Counted from the first letter of the stretch, positions 1-7,326 are shown. The stretch: DNA of 13,424 bases from an uncultured Roseburia sp. (GCA_947070915.1 CAMTDY010000064.1:1-13424); one strand, 5' to 3'. The notes: generated from the letters alone by a model not told the origin. Numbers and translations are program-made.

Positions 1-49
1 GGTACAGACAGATTATATGTTAAAGAAACAAAATAGTACAATACATGTA

Positions 50-100
50 CATAAATTTCCCTGCTGCGCCGTTATCCAACGCAACAGATGGAAATTTATG
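50..100 (-). terminator. Hairpin downstream of the LiaF-like gene, possible terminator
   Basis: Perfect 11-bp arms (50-60 with 90-100) enclose a second, nearly perfect stem (61-68 with 80-87, one mismatch). It lies just past the stop of the LiaF-like gene. On the minus strand the hairpin is not directly followed by a T-run; a T-rich tract comes only about 20 bases later. It could be a terminator, an mRNA 3'-end stabiliser, or part of an intergenic repeat. Nothing else is seen in bases 1-107. Confidence 0.4.
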
Positions 101-107
101 CATTTGG

Positions 108-797
108 TCAGATCCGGTAAATCTCCACACCGGAAAATGTTACATTCCCCTCAAATACAATGGTCGGTCCATCATTACTGCTGTGGGAACGGTGTTCGTG
201 AAATCCACCAAACTTCCCCTCAGTATGGTTTTCCACTTTCCAGGACTGGGGAATGTAAAATTCCACGCCAGAAAAAGATATGTCCAGCTGTACCACCGCC
301 TGGCCGCCCTGGATCACCGCATCGTCAAAACTGATCTCCATACCGCCAAATCTACAGTTCACACTGGCTTTCGTAAAATCATCAGAGGAAACCGTTTTTT
401 TATAGGCGCCAAACATCCCGCTGATCTGGATCTCATCTCCAGATACATAATCTGCCTCTTTATACTCTGCCGGACCATGATTACTTTTTTTTAATTTTCT
501 GCTTCCAAATATCATATTGAGCCCGATGCTGCCTAACAGGGCAGCCATCAACACCGGCCAGGGAGTGAGGGCTGTGATTCCCAGCTGTTCATCAAAAAGG
601 ATGAGAAGTACGGCAAGGGAGAATAGCATCCCTCCAAATTCCAATCCCGCCAGGGACTTAAAAAATACAACTCCGCAGATCACAGCCACTCCCAGACGCA
701 CCACACTTACATCCGGCATAAAACCAAGACTGTTTATGATGATATACACCGCCGCAAGTATCAGTATCACTCCCCAAAACACATTGTCTTTTTTCAT
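108..797 (-). CDS. LiaF-like membrane protein
   Basis: A 229-residue protein. The N-terminal 100 residues hold four hydrophobic helices (about 7-24, 30-46, 53-68, 78-97), followed by a charged linker (KLKKSNHGPAEYKEAD) and a soluble region of about 110 residues rich in beta-type repeats of the form F-x-G-(V/M)-E-(I/F). This layout fits the LiaF/DUF5668 family, whose characterised members modulate envelope-stress two-component systems. The start is supported by GGAGG six bases before the ATG. The gene begins 32 bases after the DUF4097 gene on the same strand, so it is probably the last gene of the padR operon. The partner it modulates is not shown by the sequence; the VanS-like kinase nearby is one candidate. 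Family confident, function inferred. Confidence 0.75.
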   Translation of the reverse strand: MKKDNVFWGVILILAAVYIIINSLGFMPDVSVVRLGVAVICGVVFFKSLAGLEFGGMLFSLAVLLILFDEQLGITALTPWPVLMAALLGSIGLNMIFGSRKLKKSNHGPAEYKEADYVSGDEIQISGMFGAYKKTVSSDDFTKASVNCRFGGMEISFDDAVIQGGQAVVQLDISFSGVEFYIPQSWKVENHTEGKFGGFHEHRSHSSNDGPTIVFEGNVTFSGVEIYRI

Positions 798-829
798 TCT
801 GATCCTCCAATCTTCATTTCAATAAAACG

Positions 830-2557
830 CTACTGCACAGGTACCTCAATCTCTATATTTCCCATATCGACTTCCAACTGAATCCGGGACGGCTGCCCGC
901 TTCCGTTTTGACCAGAAGTAGAGGTCTGCTTATAGGAACCACCTTTATTTTCTCCATTGATAGTGATGTCCCCCATATCTACATCCAGATCCATCGTATA
1001 ACCGGCAAGGGGGCCGCTTGATAAATGGCAGTTGATATCTCCCATGTCCACATCCCCTTTGAGAAATCCAATGGAAGCATTATTTATGTCGGCGCTACCG
1101 GCATCCACATCCAGCTTCGCCTCTCCAGTAACCGTACAGCCATCTACTTCCAGCTGTCCGGCATCCACATCCGCTGTCAGGTTTTTCATGAAAATATCGG
1201 AACAGGTGACACTTCCAGCATCTGAGTCAATCTGAACATCCAGATCTTTCAGACTCTCCGGCACCCAGATCACCAGCTTCCGCTCCCAGTATCCCCGGCG
1301 GAAAAAGCTGAGATCAAAGGTAAACCAGCGGAATCTTCCCGGCTCTTTGATCTGAAGCCTGCCGCCTGTACATGTGACCTGGGGCTTCCGGCTGGAATCA
1401 CCGCTGTACTCCACACGGAGCTTTCCATCTCCTGAGTTTTCACTTTTTCGGATCTCCACATTTCCTGCATCCATATCCACTGACAACGACCGGATGTCCA
1501 TGTAATCATATTCTTTGACAGAACTTATTTCTTCATATTTAACATTTGCCCCAAATAACAGGTTTCCCACCAGGTTTCCACCCACCACTAGAAATCCTAC
1601 AAAAACGAGGATCAATATAGCGGCTGGGGACATTCCTTTTTTGGGTGCACTCTCCCATACCGCCCCCTGAAAGGTTTTTCCCTGTACCTTCCCGGCATTC
1701 TTTACCGCTTTATCCAGTTCTTCATATCGGTTCCCCACACTTGCCGACAGAACCAGCAACAGAACTCCTACCCCCGCGATTGGCAGCACACTGCTGTCAA
1801 AAACCTCTTTCAAAAATAAATTAGTAAAATAATTAACACTGGAAGGCACGACGCTCAGTATGCAGAGACTGATTCCTACAATACGCATCGTCAGTCTGCT
1901 CTGGGCATCTTTTGCCTGTTTCTGCCCCACATACCTGCCAGCCTTTTCATCAAGCAGCACACAGTATCTGGAGAGTTTTCCATATCTTTTCTTCATCCCC
2001 GAAGCCCCGCAGAACAAGGCGACTGCAATCGCTACCATACCAAAAAGACCACTGTTTCCTATTATGTTTCTGATCATAGGAGAAATATATCCCTGTGCAC
2101 AGGCTCCATCCATGATGCAATCCACATAGGGGGCGCAGATACAAAGAAATACCCCTATGGCAATATATTTTGCATGCTTCCATGCATAGGATATATAATC
2201 TCTCGCCTCCTCAAGCCCCCAGCAGTATACCGCCCTGGTCTTCTCTCCCCCGGCAGCCCCGCCGTTCTTCTGCTCCGCCCTGGATTCTTCTTCTTTCGTT
2301 TCTGCCTCATCTTCTTTATTATCTTTTGCTTCTTTCTTTAAAAAAATATCAATCCCAAGTTCCTCTGCCAGTTCCTCCAGGTTTCCGAACTCCGAGATTA
2401 CCGTACCGATGGCTTCCTTCTCAGATTTACCTTCCTGAATCAGCTCCTCGTATTTGTCCTCCATCATCTCAAGAAGCTCCGCCTTTGCCCGAAGCACTTC
2501 CGGCGTCTCCGGCAGACTCATAAACAGATTATTGAGATATTCCCTGATCGCTTCCAT
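830..2557 (-). CDS. Membrane protein with HAAS/DUF1700-like N-terminus and DUF4097 beta-repeat C-terminus
   Basis: A 575-residue protein. Residues 1-70 are a helical, acidic region with the pattern of the HAAS/DUF1700 domain (MEAIREYLNNLF...AELLEMMEDKYEE), a domain often encoded beside PadR regulators and thought to couple them to membrane proteins. A charged linker follows, then about five hydrophobic helices between roughly residues 130 and 335. The last 220 residues form a DUF4097-type beta-repeat domain; seven copies of a short D-x-D-(A/M)-G motif recur at its turns. The start at 2557 is preferred over the ATG four codons upstream because GGAGG lies five bases before it and overlaps the upstream codon. 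It sits between padR and the LiaF-like gene. It probably acts in the cell envelope; its molecular role is unknown. Confidence 0.75.
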   Translation of the reverse strand: MEAIREYLNNLFMSLPETPEVLRAKAELLEMMEDKYEELIQEGKSEKEAIGTVISEFGNLEELAEELGIDIFLKKEAKDNKEDEAETKEEESRAEQKNGGAAGGEKTRAVYCWGLEEARDYISYAWKHAKYIAIGVFLCICAPYVDCIMDGACAQGYISPMIRNIIGNSGLFGMVAIAVALFCGASGMKKRYGKLSRYCVLLDEKAGRYVGQKQAKDAQSRLTMRIVGISLCILSVVPSSVNYFTNLFLKEVFDSSVLPIAGVGVLLLVLSASVGNRYEELDKAVKNAGKVQGKTFQGAVWESAPKKGMSPAAILILVFVGFLVVGGNLVGNLLFGANVKYEEISSVKEYDYMDIRSLSVDMDAGNVEIRKSENSGDGKLRVEYSGDSSRKPQVTCTGGRLQIKEPGRFRWFTFDLSFFRRGYWERKLVIWVPESLKDLDVQIDSDAGSVTCSDIFMKNLTADVDAGQLEVDGCTVTGEAKLDVDAGSADINNASIGFLKGDVDMGDINCHLSSGPLAGYTMDLDVDMGDITINGENKGGSYKQTSTSGQNGSGQPSRIQLEVDMGNIEIEVPVQ

Positions 2558-2587
2558 AATATCCTCCATTCATTCTATCATAATTTC

Positions 2588-2652
2588 TGCACACGTTTTT
2601 TGTGCATGCCAAGTTGCGAAGCAACTTCCCAATAAGTTTGGTAAAACTTATT
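2588..2652 (-). other. Three tandem hairpins in the padR-DUF4097 intergenic gap
   Basis: Three perfect stems lie side by side: 9 bp (2631-2639 with 2644-2652, 4-base loop), 7 bp (2611-2617 with 2621-2627, 3-base loop) and 6 bp (2588-2593 with 2601-2606). They fill most of the 97 bases between the padR stop and the next start. None has a strong U-tract on the minus strand, so simple termination is unlikely. mRNA processing, differential stability or partial attenuation between repressor and membrane genes are possible roles. Confidence 0.55.
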
Positions 2653-2654
2653 TA

Positions 2655-2975
2655 TTATCGCACAAATTTGTCAATTACTTCCTTGGTCACTGCCCATTCT
2701 TCGCATTTTTCTTTATAATATTGAAGTCCTTCCTCCGTAATGCGGTAGTATGTTCTCCGCTTCCCCCCGGTCTCATTGCCAAAGAAGGACTCAATATATC
2801 CATTTTTCTCCATCCTCGAAAATGCAGAATACAGCGTAGTTTCCTTTATAACATACTTTTCTTCTGAAATCTGCCGGATCTGTTTGGATATCTCATAACC
2901 ATAAGACGGTTCCTGTTTCAGAAGATATAAAATAATGGTATCATTATACCCTCGGATCACATCACTGCTTATCAT
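2655..2975 (-). CDS. PadR family transcriptional repressor
   Basis: A 106-residue protein of typical size for the short PadR subfamily. It opens with MISSDVIRGYNDTIILYLL and continues with SYGYEISKQI, then the winged-helix recognition region (KETTLYSAFSRMEKNGYIES) and the wing (GKRRTYYRITEEG). These are hallmark PadR motifs. The start is fixed by an in-frame stop 45 bases upstream with no other start codon between; the ribosome site is modest (GGAAAG). It heads an operon with the DUF4097 and LiaF-like genes. PadR proteins of this type usually repress their own operon, and the inverted repeats around its promoter support that here. The ligand is unknown. Confidence 0.9.
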   Translation of the reverse strand: MISSDVIRGYNDTIILYLLKQEPSYGYEISKQIRQISEEKYVIKETTLYSAFSRMEKNGYIESFFGNETGGKRRTYYRITEEGLQYYKEKCEEWAVTKEVIDKFVR

Positions 2976-3034
2976 AGCTTTCCAGGCATATTCTTCTGCC
3001 CACGCCTCCTCTCCGTATCATATTGTCTTTCCCT

Positions 3035-3053
3035 TACTACGATTATCGTAGTA
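3035..3053 (-). promoter_or_regulatory. Palindrome in the padR leader, probable PadR operator
   Basis: Perfect 8-bp arms TACTACGA and TCGTAGTA are separated by three bases. The half-site CTACGA/TCGTAG recurs in the second inverted repeat around the -10 element just upstream, which points to one protein reading both. PadR is the obvious candidate. Confidence 0.65.
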
Positions 3054-3056
3054 CGT

Positions 3057-3098
3057 CTGTCGTAGTTATATCATAGCACAACTACTACGACAGGTCAA
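3057..3098 (-). promoter_or_regulatory. padR operon promoter with overlapping operator
   Basis: On the minus strand, TTGACC (3093-3098) and TATGAT (3070-3075) are separated by exactly 17 bases, a good sigma-A-type promoter. A perfect 10-bp inverted repeat (CTGTCGTAGT, 3057-3066; ACTACGACAG, 3084-3093) brackets the -10 element, one arm touching the -35 and the other lying just downstream of the -10. A bound repressor would block RNA polymerase. Confidence 0.75.
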
Positions 3099-3103
3099 GT
3101 ACA

Positions 3104-3251
3104 TTTTCACTGTTCAGCCATGCACAAGGGGAGGGGACTTTCTGTGCAAGCTTGCTTGCAAACAGGAAGTCCCCTCCCCTTGTATATGGCGCTCAGCCAA
3201 AGCGAGATGCAGCCGCAGGCGGAATCGAGCTTTATGGCTGAACAGTGAAAA
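3104..3251. repeat. 148-bp palindromic intergenic element, MITE- or REP-like
   Basis: The ends are perfect 18-bp inverted repeats (3104-3121 and 3234-3251). Inside is a long hairpin: perfect 17-bp arms (3124-3140 with 3167-3183), continued by a five-pair stem and capped by TGCAAG/CTTGCA. A third segment (TCAGCCA, 3193-3199) can also pair with the right outer arm, so alternative folds are possible. No target-site duplication is seen and no coding sequence fits. It lies between the C39 peptidase stop and the padR -35 and may also act as a transcriptional insulator. Mobile origin is inferred from shape only. Confidence 0.6.
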
Positions 3252-3269
3252 CTCTCTTCCCTTGTTTCC

Positions 3270-3959
3270 TCAGCTATAGGACCACAGATTTTTTATCTGG
3301 GGCATCAGTTCTTCAAGCTCCCAGGATCTTCGGCTCCGCTCTTCACTATTGGGATCATGGACGATAACCCTCCCATCCGAATCCAGCCCGCATAATACAA
3401 TAAAATGTCCCGTCGTCGTAAAATCTCCCGGTCCCACCACACAGATGATCGGTCTCTTTTCCTTAAGTTCCTGCCGGATATGACTTTCATCAAAACGTAC
3501 CTTATGAACTTTCAGATCAAGTTCTTCCGGCAATTCTGACATCAATGTCCAGGAAGAGCCCGCTCCGGCTTCATAATAACCTCTCGTATCTGCCAGTTTT
3601 GCAATGGTTACCGGGTCATATTCCGCCGTTCCGTTCAATCCACACAGCACCATCGACAAGCAGGTGGGACCGCAACCATTAAATTCCATGGTCCCATCCC
3701 CATAATTTTCGTCCTTCCACCGGCTGTCATATTGAAAAAACACCGGAATCTGCCCCGGAATCACCTCATCGCTTAAGGTCTGTGTCACCTTTTCATCTTT
3801 GCCAAGTAATACTTTCGCTTCTGTCAGATACATATGCCTTAAAAATAAAAGCATTCCAATGGTCACAGCCAATACAAATATAACCTTTATCGTTCGTGAA
3901 ACCAGCAGCCTTCTTCTTCGTGCCCTTCTTTGATAATAACGTACATTTACCTTTGACAT
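3270..3959 (-). CDS. Membrane-anchored C39-like cysteine peptidase
   Basis: A 229-residue protein. The N-terminus is very basic (RRARRRR) and followed by one hydrophobic helix (about 24-41), giving a type II anchor or uncleaved signal. The rest matches the C39-like peptidase 2 fold: Q76 before YDSRW, catalytic Cys in NGCGPTCLSMVL (C96), His in TGHFIVLCGL (H185) and Asp in VHDPNS (D202). All expected catalytic residues are present. The ATG is preceded by GGAGG seven bases away. It follows the VanS-like kinase gene after a 225-base gap and has its own candidate promoter. It likely cleaves a peptide or protein outside the membrane; no leader-peptide substrate or bacteriocin gene is visible nearby, so the substrate is unknown. 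Confidence 0.8.
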   Translation of the reverse strand: MSKVNVRYYQRRARRRRLLVSRTIKVIFVLAVTIGMLLFLRHMYLTEAKVLLGKDEKVTQTLSDEVIPGQIPVFFQYDSRWKDENYGDGTMEFNGCGPTCLSMVLCGLNGTAEYDPVTIAKLADTRGYYEAGAGSSWTLMSELPEELDLKVHKVRFDESHIRQELKEKRPIICVVGPGDFTTTGHFIVLCGLDSDGRVIVHDPNSEERSRRSWELEELMPQIKNLWSYS

Positions 3960-3970
3960 AAACTTCCCTC

Positions 3971-4019
3971 CAGATACTGTTTTGAAACAATTATACTATT
4001 CCGCAATACATAGTATCTG
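3971..4019 (-). promoter_or_regulatory. Candidate promoter of the C39 peptidase gene with flanking inverted repeat
   Basis: A perfect TATAAT (plus-strand 3990-3995) lies about 30 bases before the C39 start codon, but no good -35 is present. Perfect 8-bp arms CAGATACT (3971-3978) and AGTATCTG (4012-4019) flank it, the upstream arm covering the -35 area. A weak -35 with a dyad nearby suggests an activator-dependent promoter; the adjacent VanR-like regulator is a candidate but this is inference. Confidence 0.4.
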
Positions 4020-4059
4020 AATGTTTTCTTATATCATTCTTAACATTTCCTTATTTTTA

Positions 4060-4196
4060 TGAAAGCAAAGCCAAGCGGACGGGGCGGCGCCATGCTCTGC
4101 ATGGGCGCAGACCCGGACATTTGGCGCGCCGACGGAATGAGCATGGAAGGCAAATGCCTGAAATGCGGAGGAAGCAGCCGGCTTTCAGCCACATGC
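4060..4196. other. GC-rich anomalous segment after the kinase gene
   Basis: Bases 4071-4190 are 65% G+C by hand count, while the sequence between here and the C39 start is AT-rich. The segment abuts the last codons of the kinase, whose final residues (ACG and the stop) come from it. A plus-strand reading from 4059 encodes a Cys-containing peptide (GKCLKCGG) running into the antisense of the kinase, but it has no ribosome binding site. It may be an inserted repeat. I do not call a gene here. Confidence 0.4.
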
Positions 4197-5318
4197 CATC
4201 CGTATATGGAAAATGATCTGCTCATCCTCGCTTTCACAGGTCAGCTCCCCGCCGTGCTGTTCCACGATCTCTCTGGCGATGGCAAGACCAAGCCCCGCCC
4301 CACCGGTTCCTGAATCTCTGGAAGACTCCAGACGGAAGAATTGCTCAAAGATCCGCTCCTGCTTTTCCTTTGGTATCGTTTTCCCGTGATTCATGATCTG
4401 TATATGAAGGATTTCTTTATTGGATCCCCGCCATTGCTCCACATGGGCCAGAATACGGATCTGTGTCTCTTTATAACTGTAATTCACCGCATTTTTCAAA
4501 AGATTATCAAATACCCGTTCCATCTTATCTATGTCACATAAAAGTTTCAGATCCGGGTCAAGTTCCAGCTGGTACGTAAGACCCTTTTCCTGAAAAACAG
4601 GGATGAATTCATAAGAGATCTGCTCCAGCATGCGGGTCAGATTGACAGTGGACAGTTCCAGGGTCATAGTGGAAAGATTAAATCTTGTTATCTCAAAAAA
4701 CTCGTTGACCAATTCTTCCAGACGCTGGGATTTCTTCAGCGCAATACCCAGATACTTTTGTTTCAGTTCATCGGAGATATCCTTCTCTTCGTCGAGAAGA
4801 GAAAGGTAGCCAATAACAGAAGTAAGCGGTGTTTTCAGGTCATGTGCCATATATATGATAAGGTCATTTTTCCGCTGTTCTGCCTCTTCCGCTTTTTCCC
4901 TGCTGGCACGCACATTCAGCATTACCTGGTTTAATTCCTTTTCAACCTCATGCAGCTCCTGGGGAAGTTCCACCAGTTCATCTTTTTCACGGTATATACC
5001 GTTTACTGCACCAAGTATATCTTCCATGTACCACACCGTCCGCCTGAAACTCCAAAAGGAAAAAAGAATAAATCCTGCGACAACACAGATCATAAAACAT
5101 CCAAACCAGTGCTCATGGATAAAATGGATCAAAGGCCAGAATGGATCACTTTTATACCAGATTTGTCTGGCACAGACCAGATAAGCGACCGCAAATAACA
5201 AGGCGATGCAGATAACATAAACCAGCAGCTGAAGATAAAAACGTCTCATCAACTGCCCTGTCAGCTCCATTCTTAATTTATGATTCTTATCAAAATGTTC
5301 ACTCAATCTTATAGCCAA
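4185..5318 (-). CDS. VanS-like sensor histidine kinase
   Basis: Up to 377 residues. Two transmembrane helices (about 29-50 and 72-92) enclose a short outside loop of about 20 residues, so no large sensor domain. Then come a linker/coiled coil, the H-box (YMAHDLKTPLTSVIGY, H159), the N-box (NLLKNAVNYS, N276) and the G-boxes (NHGKTIP; GTGGAGLGLAIAREIVE). All catalytic motifs are intact and resemble VanS-type kinases. The start is uncertain: TTG at 5318 overlaps the regulator gene by 20 bases and touches its GGGGAG; TTG at 5306 or ATG at 5270 are alternatives. The regulator gene lies directly upstream. No vancomycin-resistance enzyme genes (vanH, ligase, vanX) are in the window, so a resistance role is not supported. 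Confidence 0.88.
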   Translation of the reverse strand: MAIRLSEHFDKNHKLRMELTGQLMRRFYLQLLVYVICIALLFAVAYLVCARQIWYKSDPFWPLIHFIHEHWFGCFMICVVAGFILFSFWSFRRTVWYMEDILGAVNGIYREKDELVELPQELHEVEKELNQVMLNVRASREKAEEAEQRKNDLIIYMAHDLKTPLTSVIGYLSLLDEEKDISDELKQKYLGIALKKSQRLEELVNEFFEITRFNLSTMTLELSTVNLTRMLEQISYEFIPVFQEKGLTYQLELDPDLKLLCDIDKMERVFDNLLKNAVNYSYKETQIRILAHVEQWRGSNKEILHIQIMNHGKTIPKEKQERIFEQFFRLESSRDSGTGGAGLGLAIAREIVEQHGGELTCESEDEQIIFHIRMACG

Positions 5319-5991
5319 CTCCCCAGACAGTTTTTATAAATTTAGGCTTTCTTGCATTTTCTTTTAATTTCTCCCGAAGCTTTGCGATGTGAGTCATTAC
5401 AGTATTATTGCTGTCCAGATACCGCTCTCCCCACACCGCTTCAAATAACTCTTCCGCACTGACTACATTTCCTCTCCTCTGGCATAGATAGAAAAGGATC
5501 GAAAACTCTAGCGGCGTCAGGGAAATCTCGGTTCCATACAGCAGGCAGACGTGATTTTTTCCATTTACTTCAAGTCCGTCTATATTAAAATAATCCGGAT
5601 CCTCTTCAGCCTGCCTGGTATTGTACATATTTACACGCCTGAGCTGCGCCCTCACCCTTGCCGTCACCTCCAGGGGATTGAACGGTTTGGTAATATAATC
5701 ATCGGCTCCCAGCGTAATCCCCATAATCTTGTCTCCATCTTCCGCCTTTGCAGTCAGCATGATAACTGGAAAAAACCACTTTTGACGAATTTCCCGGCAC
5801 AATGTAAACCCGTCGATATCCGGGAGCATGATGTATAAAAGTGCCAGATCTATTTTAGTGTTTTTGAGACACTCCAGCGCTCCCTTTCCATGATAAAATT
5901 TGTGTACCTGATACCCCTCATTTTTAAGATAAACTTCCAGAAGATCCGCGATCTCTCTCTCATCATCCACGATCAAAATATGCTCTGACAT
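5299..5991 (-). CDS. VanR-like OmpR-family response regulator lacking the phosphoacceptor Asp
   Basis: A 230-residue protein. Receiver domain residues 1-115 start MSEHILIVDDEREIADLLEV; acidic D9 and D10, T80 (VIMLTAK) and K102 (DDYITKPF) are present. The phosphoacceptor position reads DLALLYIMLPDIDG, so residue 53 is Tyr (codon TAC) where the family has Asp (GAC), a one-base difference. The C-terminal winged helix (LTPLEFSILFYL...VWGVGYKIE) is complete, so DNA binding should remain. The start at 5991 has GGAGG in front; an upstream in-frame ATG at 6024 lacks one. It overlaps the kinase gene. The protein either works without Asp phosphorylation or is impaired; a sequence error is also possible. 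Confidence 0.9.
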   Translation of the reverse strand: MSEHILIVDDEREIADLLEVYLKNEGYQVHKFYHGKGALECLKNTKIDLALLYIMLPDIDGFTLCREIRQKWFFPVIMLTAKAEDGDKIMGITLGADDYITKPFNPLEVTARVRAQLRRVNMYNTRQAEEDPDYFNIDGLEVNGKNHVCLLYGTEISLTPLEFSILFYLCQRRGNVVSAEELFEAVWGERYLDSNNTVMTHIAKLREKLKENARKPKFIKTVWGVGYKIE

Positions 5992-6012
5992 AGTGCCCTC
6001 CATTCTTCCTAC

Positions 6013-6018
6013 AGTATA
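6013..6018 (-). promoter_or_regulatory. Weak -10-like site upstream of the VanR-like gene
   Basis: TATACT occurs 21 bases before the regulator start codon, but no recognisable -35 sits at the right distance. It may allow separate transcription of the two-component pair; readthrough from the upstream gene is equally possible. Confidence 0.2.
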
Positions 6019-6051
6019 ACACACTGGGACAGATAATTTCTTATGATTTTA

Positions 6052-7326
6052 TCAAGATTTCTTCCTCCCTGTCTGTGGAAAATACTGGAGGGCGATGCGG
6101 TTTTCCGGTTTTGTATCACAGGCATAAATGACAGCCAGAAAGCACCATTCCATCGGTTTCATAAGCAGGTAAACCACATCTGCAGCCAGGGGACTCCGAA
6201 TCATTTTAGCCACCGGGAAACCATAGGTATCATAAATATATCTTATCTTCCGGTGAACTCCTGGTATTTTCTCTTCCAGGATCTGTTCAAAGGCATTGGC
6301 AACACAGAGCTGCCGGTTTACCACCACCCGGTGCCCGTGCCGCTCTCCCATCCTCAGGGGTTTTACTATCCTTTCATGCCCGCCTGCCGCAACAGTGCAC
6401 AGATAATGCATATCCCGATGAAGATTAGGCGGAGCGGTCTTCTGGGAAAGCATCCAGTCACTGGTCTCTGTCCATGCCTTAATCAGCGCGTCTGGCTGCT
6501 GCCCGAACAAAACCAGTATTCCAATCACCACCCCGAGCAGGGGCAGCATAACGATAAACGCCGCGATCGGCCAGTTTTCCGCCTTTCTAAGAAACTTATC
6601 TAAACCCGTCAAATATATATTATTCCCCGAATACCCTTCTTTTCTCTCATGCGTATTCCATTCCCGAATCTTAACTCTTATCGTCCTCAGGGCAATCATA
6701 ATACAACTGACAGGAAACAGGCAGAATACCCACATCATGTCATCCAGCCCCAAAGCAAAGGTCTCTTCTTTTCCAATGATCTGCACACACCAGGTCAGAC
6801 AGAGCAGGCTCCCGATATACATGGCTGCCATGGAAAAAACAATCACCAGCGGCGGGATCCGTGACAAGGGCAGGGAGGATAATATAATATAGCCCGCCAC
6901 TGCCAGCAGTGTCAAAACCAAAATCGTAGTCCTTCCGCCGCTCCAGATGGGGGTATGTACCTCCGTATTGTACAGTACCTGATCCCAGTCAGCCCCAGTG
7001 ATATCTGAGAATATCCAGCCCAGATAACTATAAACAACCCCAAGTATAATGGTGACACGCTGACACTTTATAAAATACCTTTTCCACCTCGCATCTTCTG
7101 GATGGCAGAATAATGCGGTTCCATTAATCAAAGTCAAAAAAATCGGGAGCAAAAAGAACAATGCGTATACAATAGTACATACTATAAAAGTGGCATAATC
7201 AAAAGTATAATAATTTTCTCCCGCAAACTCTCCCTGAACAGCTGCTACCAGAAAACCAGCCCCAAAAGACACCAGGATCAGCCACAGCCAGGGATGTTTT
7301 TTGAACCGGCCCAGCCATTTTCTCAT
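6052..7326 (-). CDS. Seven-helix membrane protein, possibly DUF6688
   Basis: A 424-residue protein. Hydrophobic helices lie at about residues 12-30, 45-68, 90-108, 132-151, 158-180, 196-214 and 253-274. The C-terminal 130 residues are soluble-looking and contain GGHERIVKPLRMGERHGHRV and a following NRQLCVANAFEQ, which I associate tentatively with the DUF6688 family. The ATG is preceded by GGGAGG eight bases away. It begins 18 bases after the BlaR1-like gene and ends 60 bases before the VanR-like gene, so it is very likely co-transcribed with the former. The conserved His/Arg/Asn-rich tail might be a functional site, but no reaction can be assigned. Confidence 0.65.
   Translation of the reverse strand: MRKWLGRFKKHPWLWLILVSFGAGFLVAAVQGEFAGENYYTFDYATFIVCTIVYALFFLLPIFLTLINGTALFCHPEDARWKRYFIKCQRVTIILGVVYSYLGWIFSDITGADWDQVLYNTEVHTPIWSGGRTTILVLTLLAVAGYIILSSLPLSRIPPLVIVFSMAAMYIGSLLCLTWCVQIIGKEETFALGLDDMMWVFCLFPVSCIMIALRTIRVKIREWNTHERKEGYSGNNIYLTGLDKFLRKAENWPIAAFIVMLPLLGVVIGILVLFGQQPDALIKAWTETSDWMLSQKTAPPNLHRDMHYLCTVAAGGHERIVKPLRMGERHGHRVVVNRQLCVANAFEQILEEKIPGVHRKIRYIYDTYGFPVAKMIRSPLAADVVYLLMKPMEWCFLAVIYACDTKPENRIALQYFPQTGRKKS

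Noticed and set aside
3104..3251. CRISPR array or tRNA
   Set aside because: Only inverted, not regularly spaced direct repeats; no cloverleaf.
3270..3959. Bacteriocin export/processing peptidase
   Set aside because: C39-like fold, but there is no ABC transporter and no precursor peptide with a GG leader nearby.
4059..4313. Small Cys-containing plus-strand protein in the GC-rich segment
   Set aside because: No ribosome binding site, and half of it is antisense to the kinase G-box region. Kept as an anomaly rather than a gene.
4185..5991. Vancomycin resistance operon
   Set aside because: Only VanR/VanS-like regulators are present; no D-Ala-D-Xaa ligase, dehydrogenase or dipeptidase genes are in the window.
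6043..6603. 186-codon plus-strand frame opposite the seven-helix membrane protein
   Set aside because: Antisense of a gene with a good ribosome site and clear helices; no family features.
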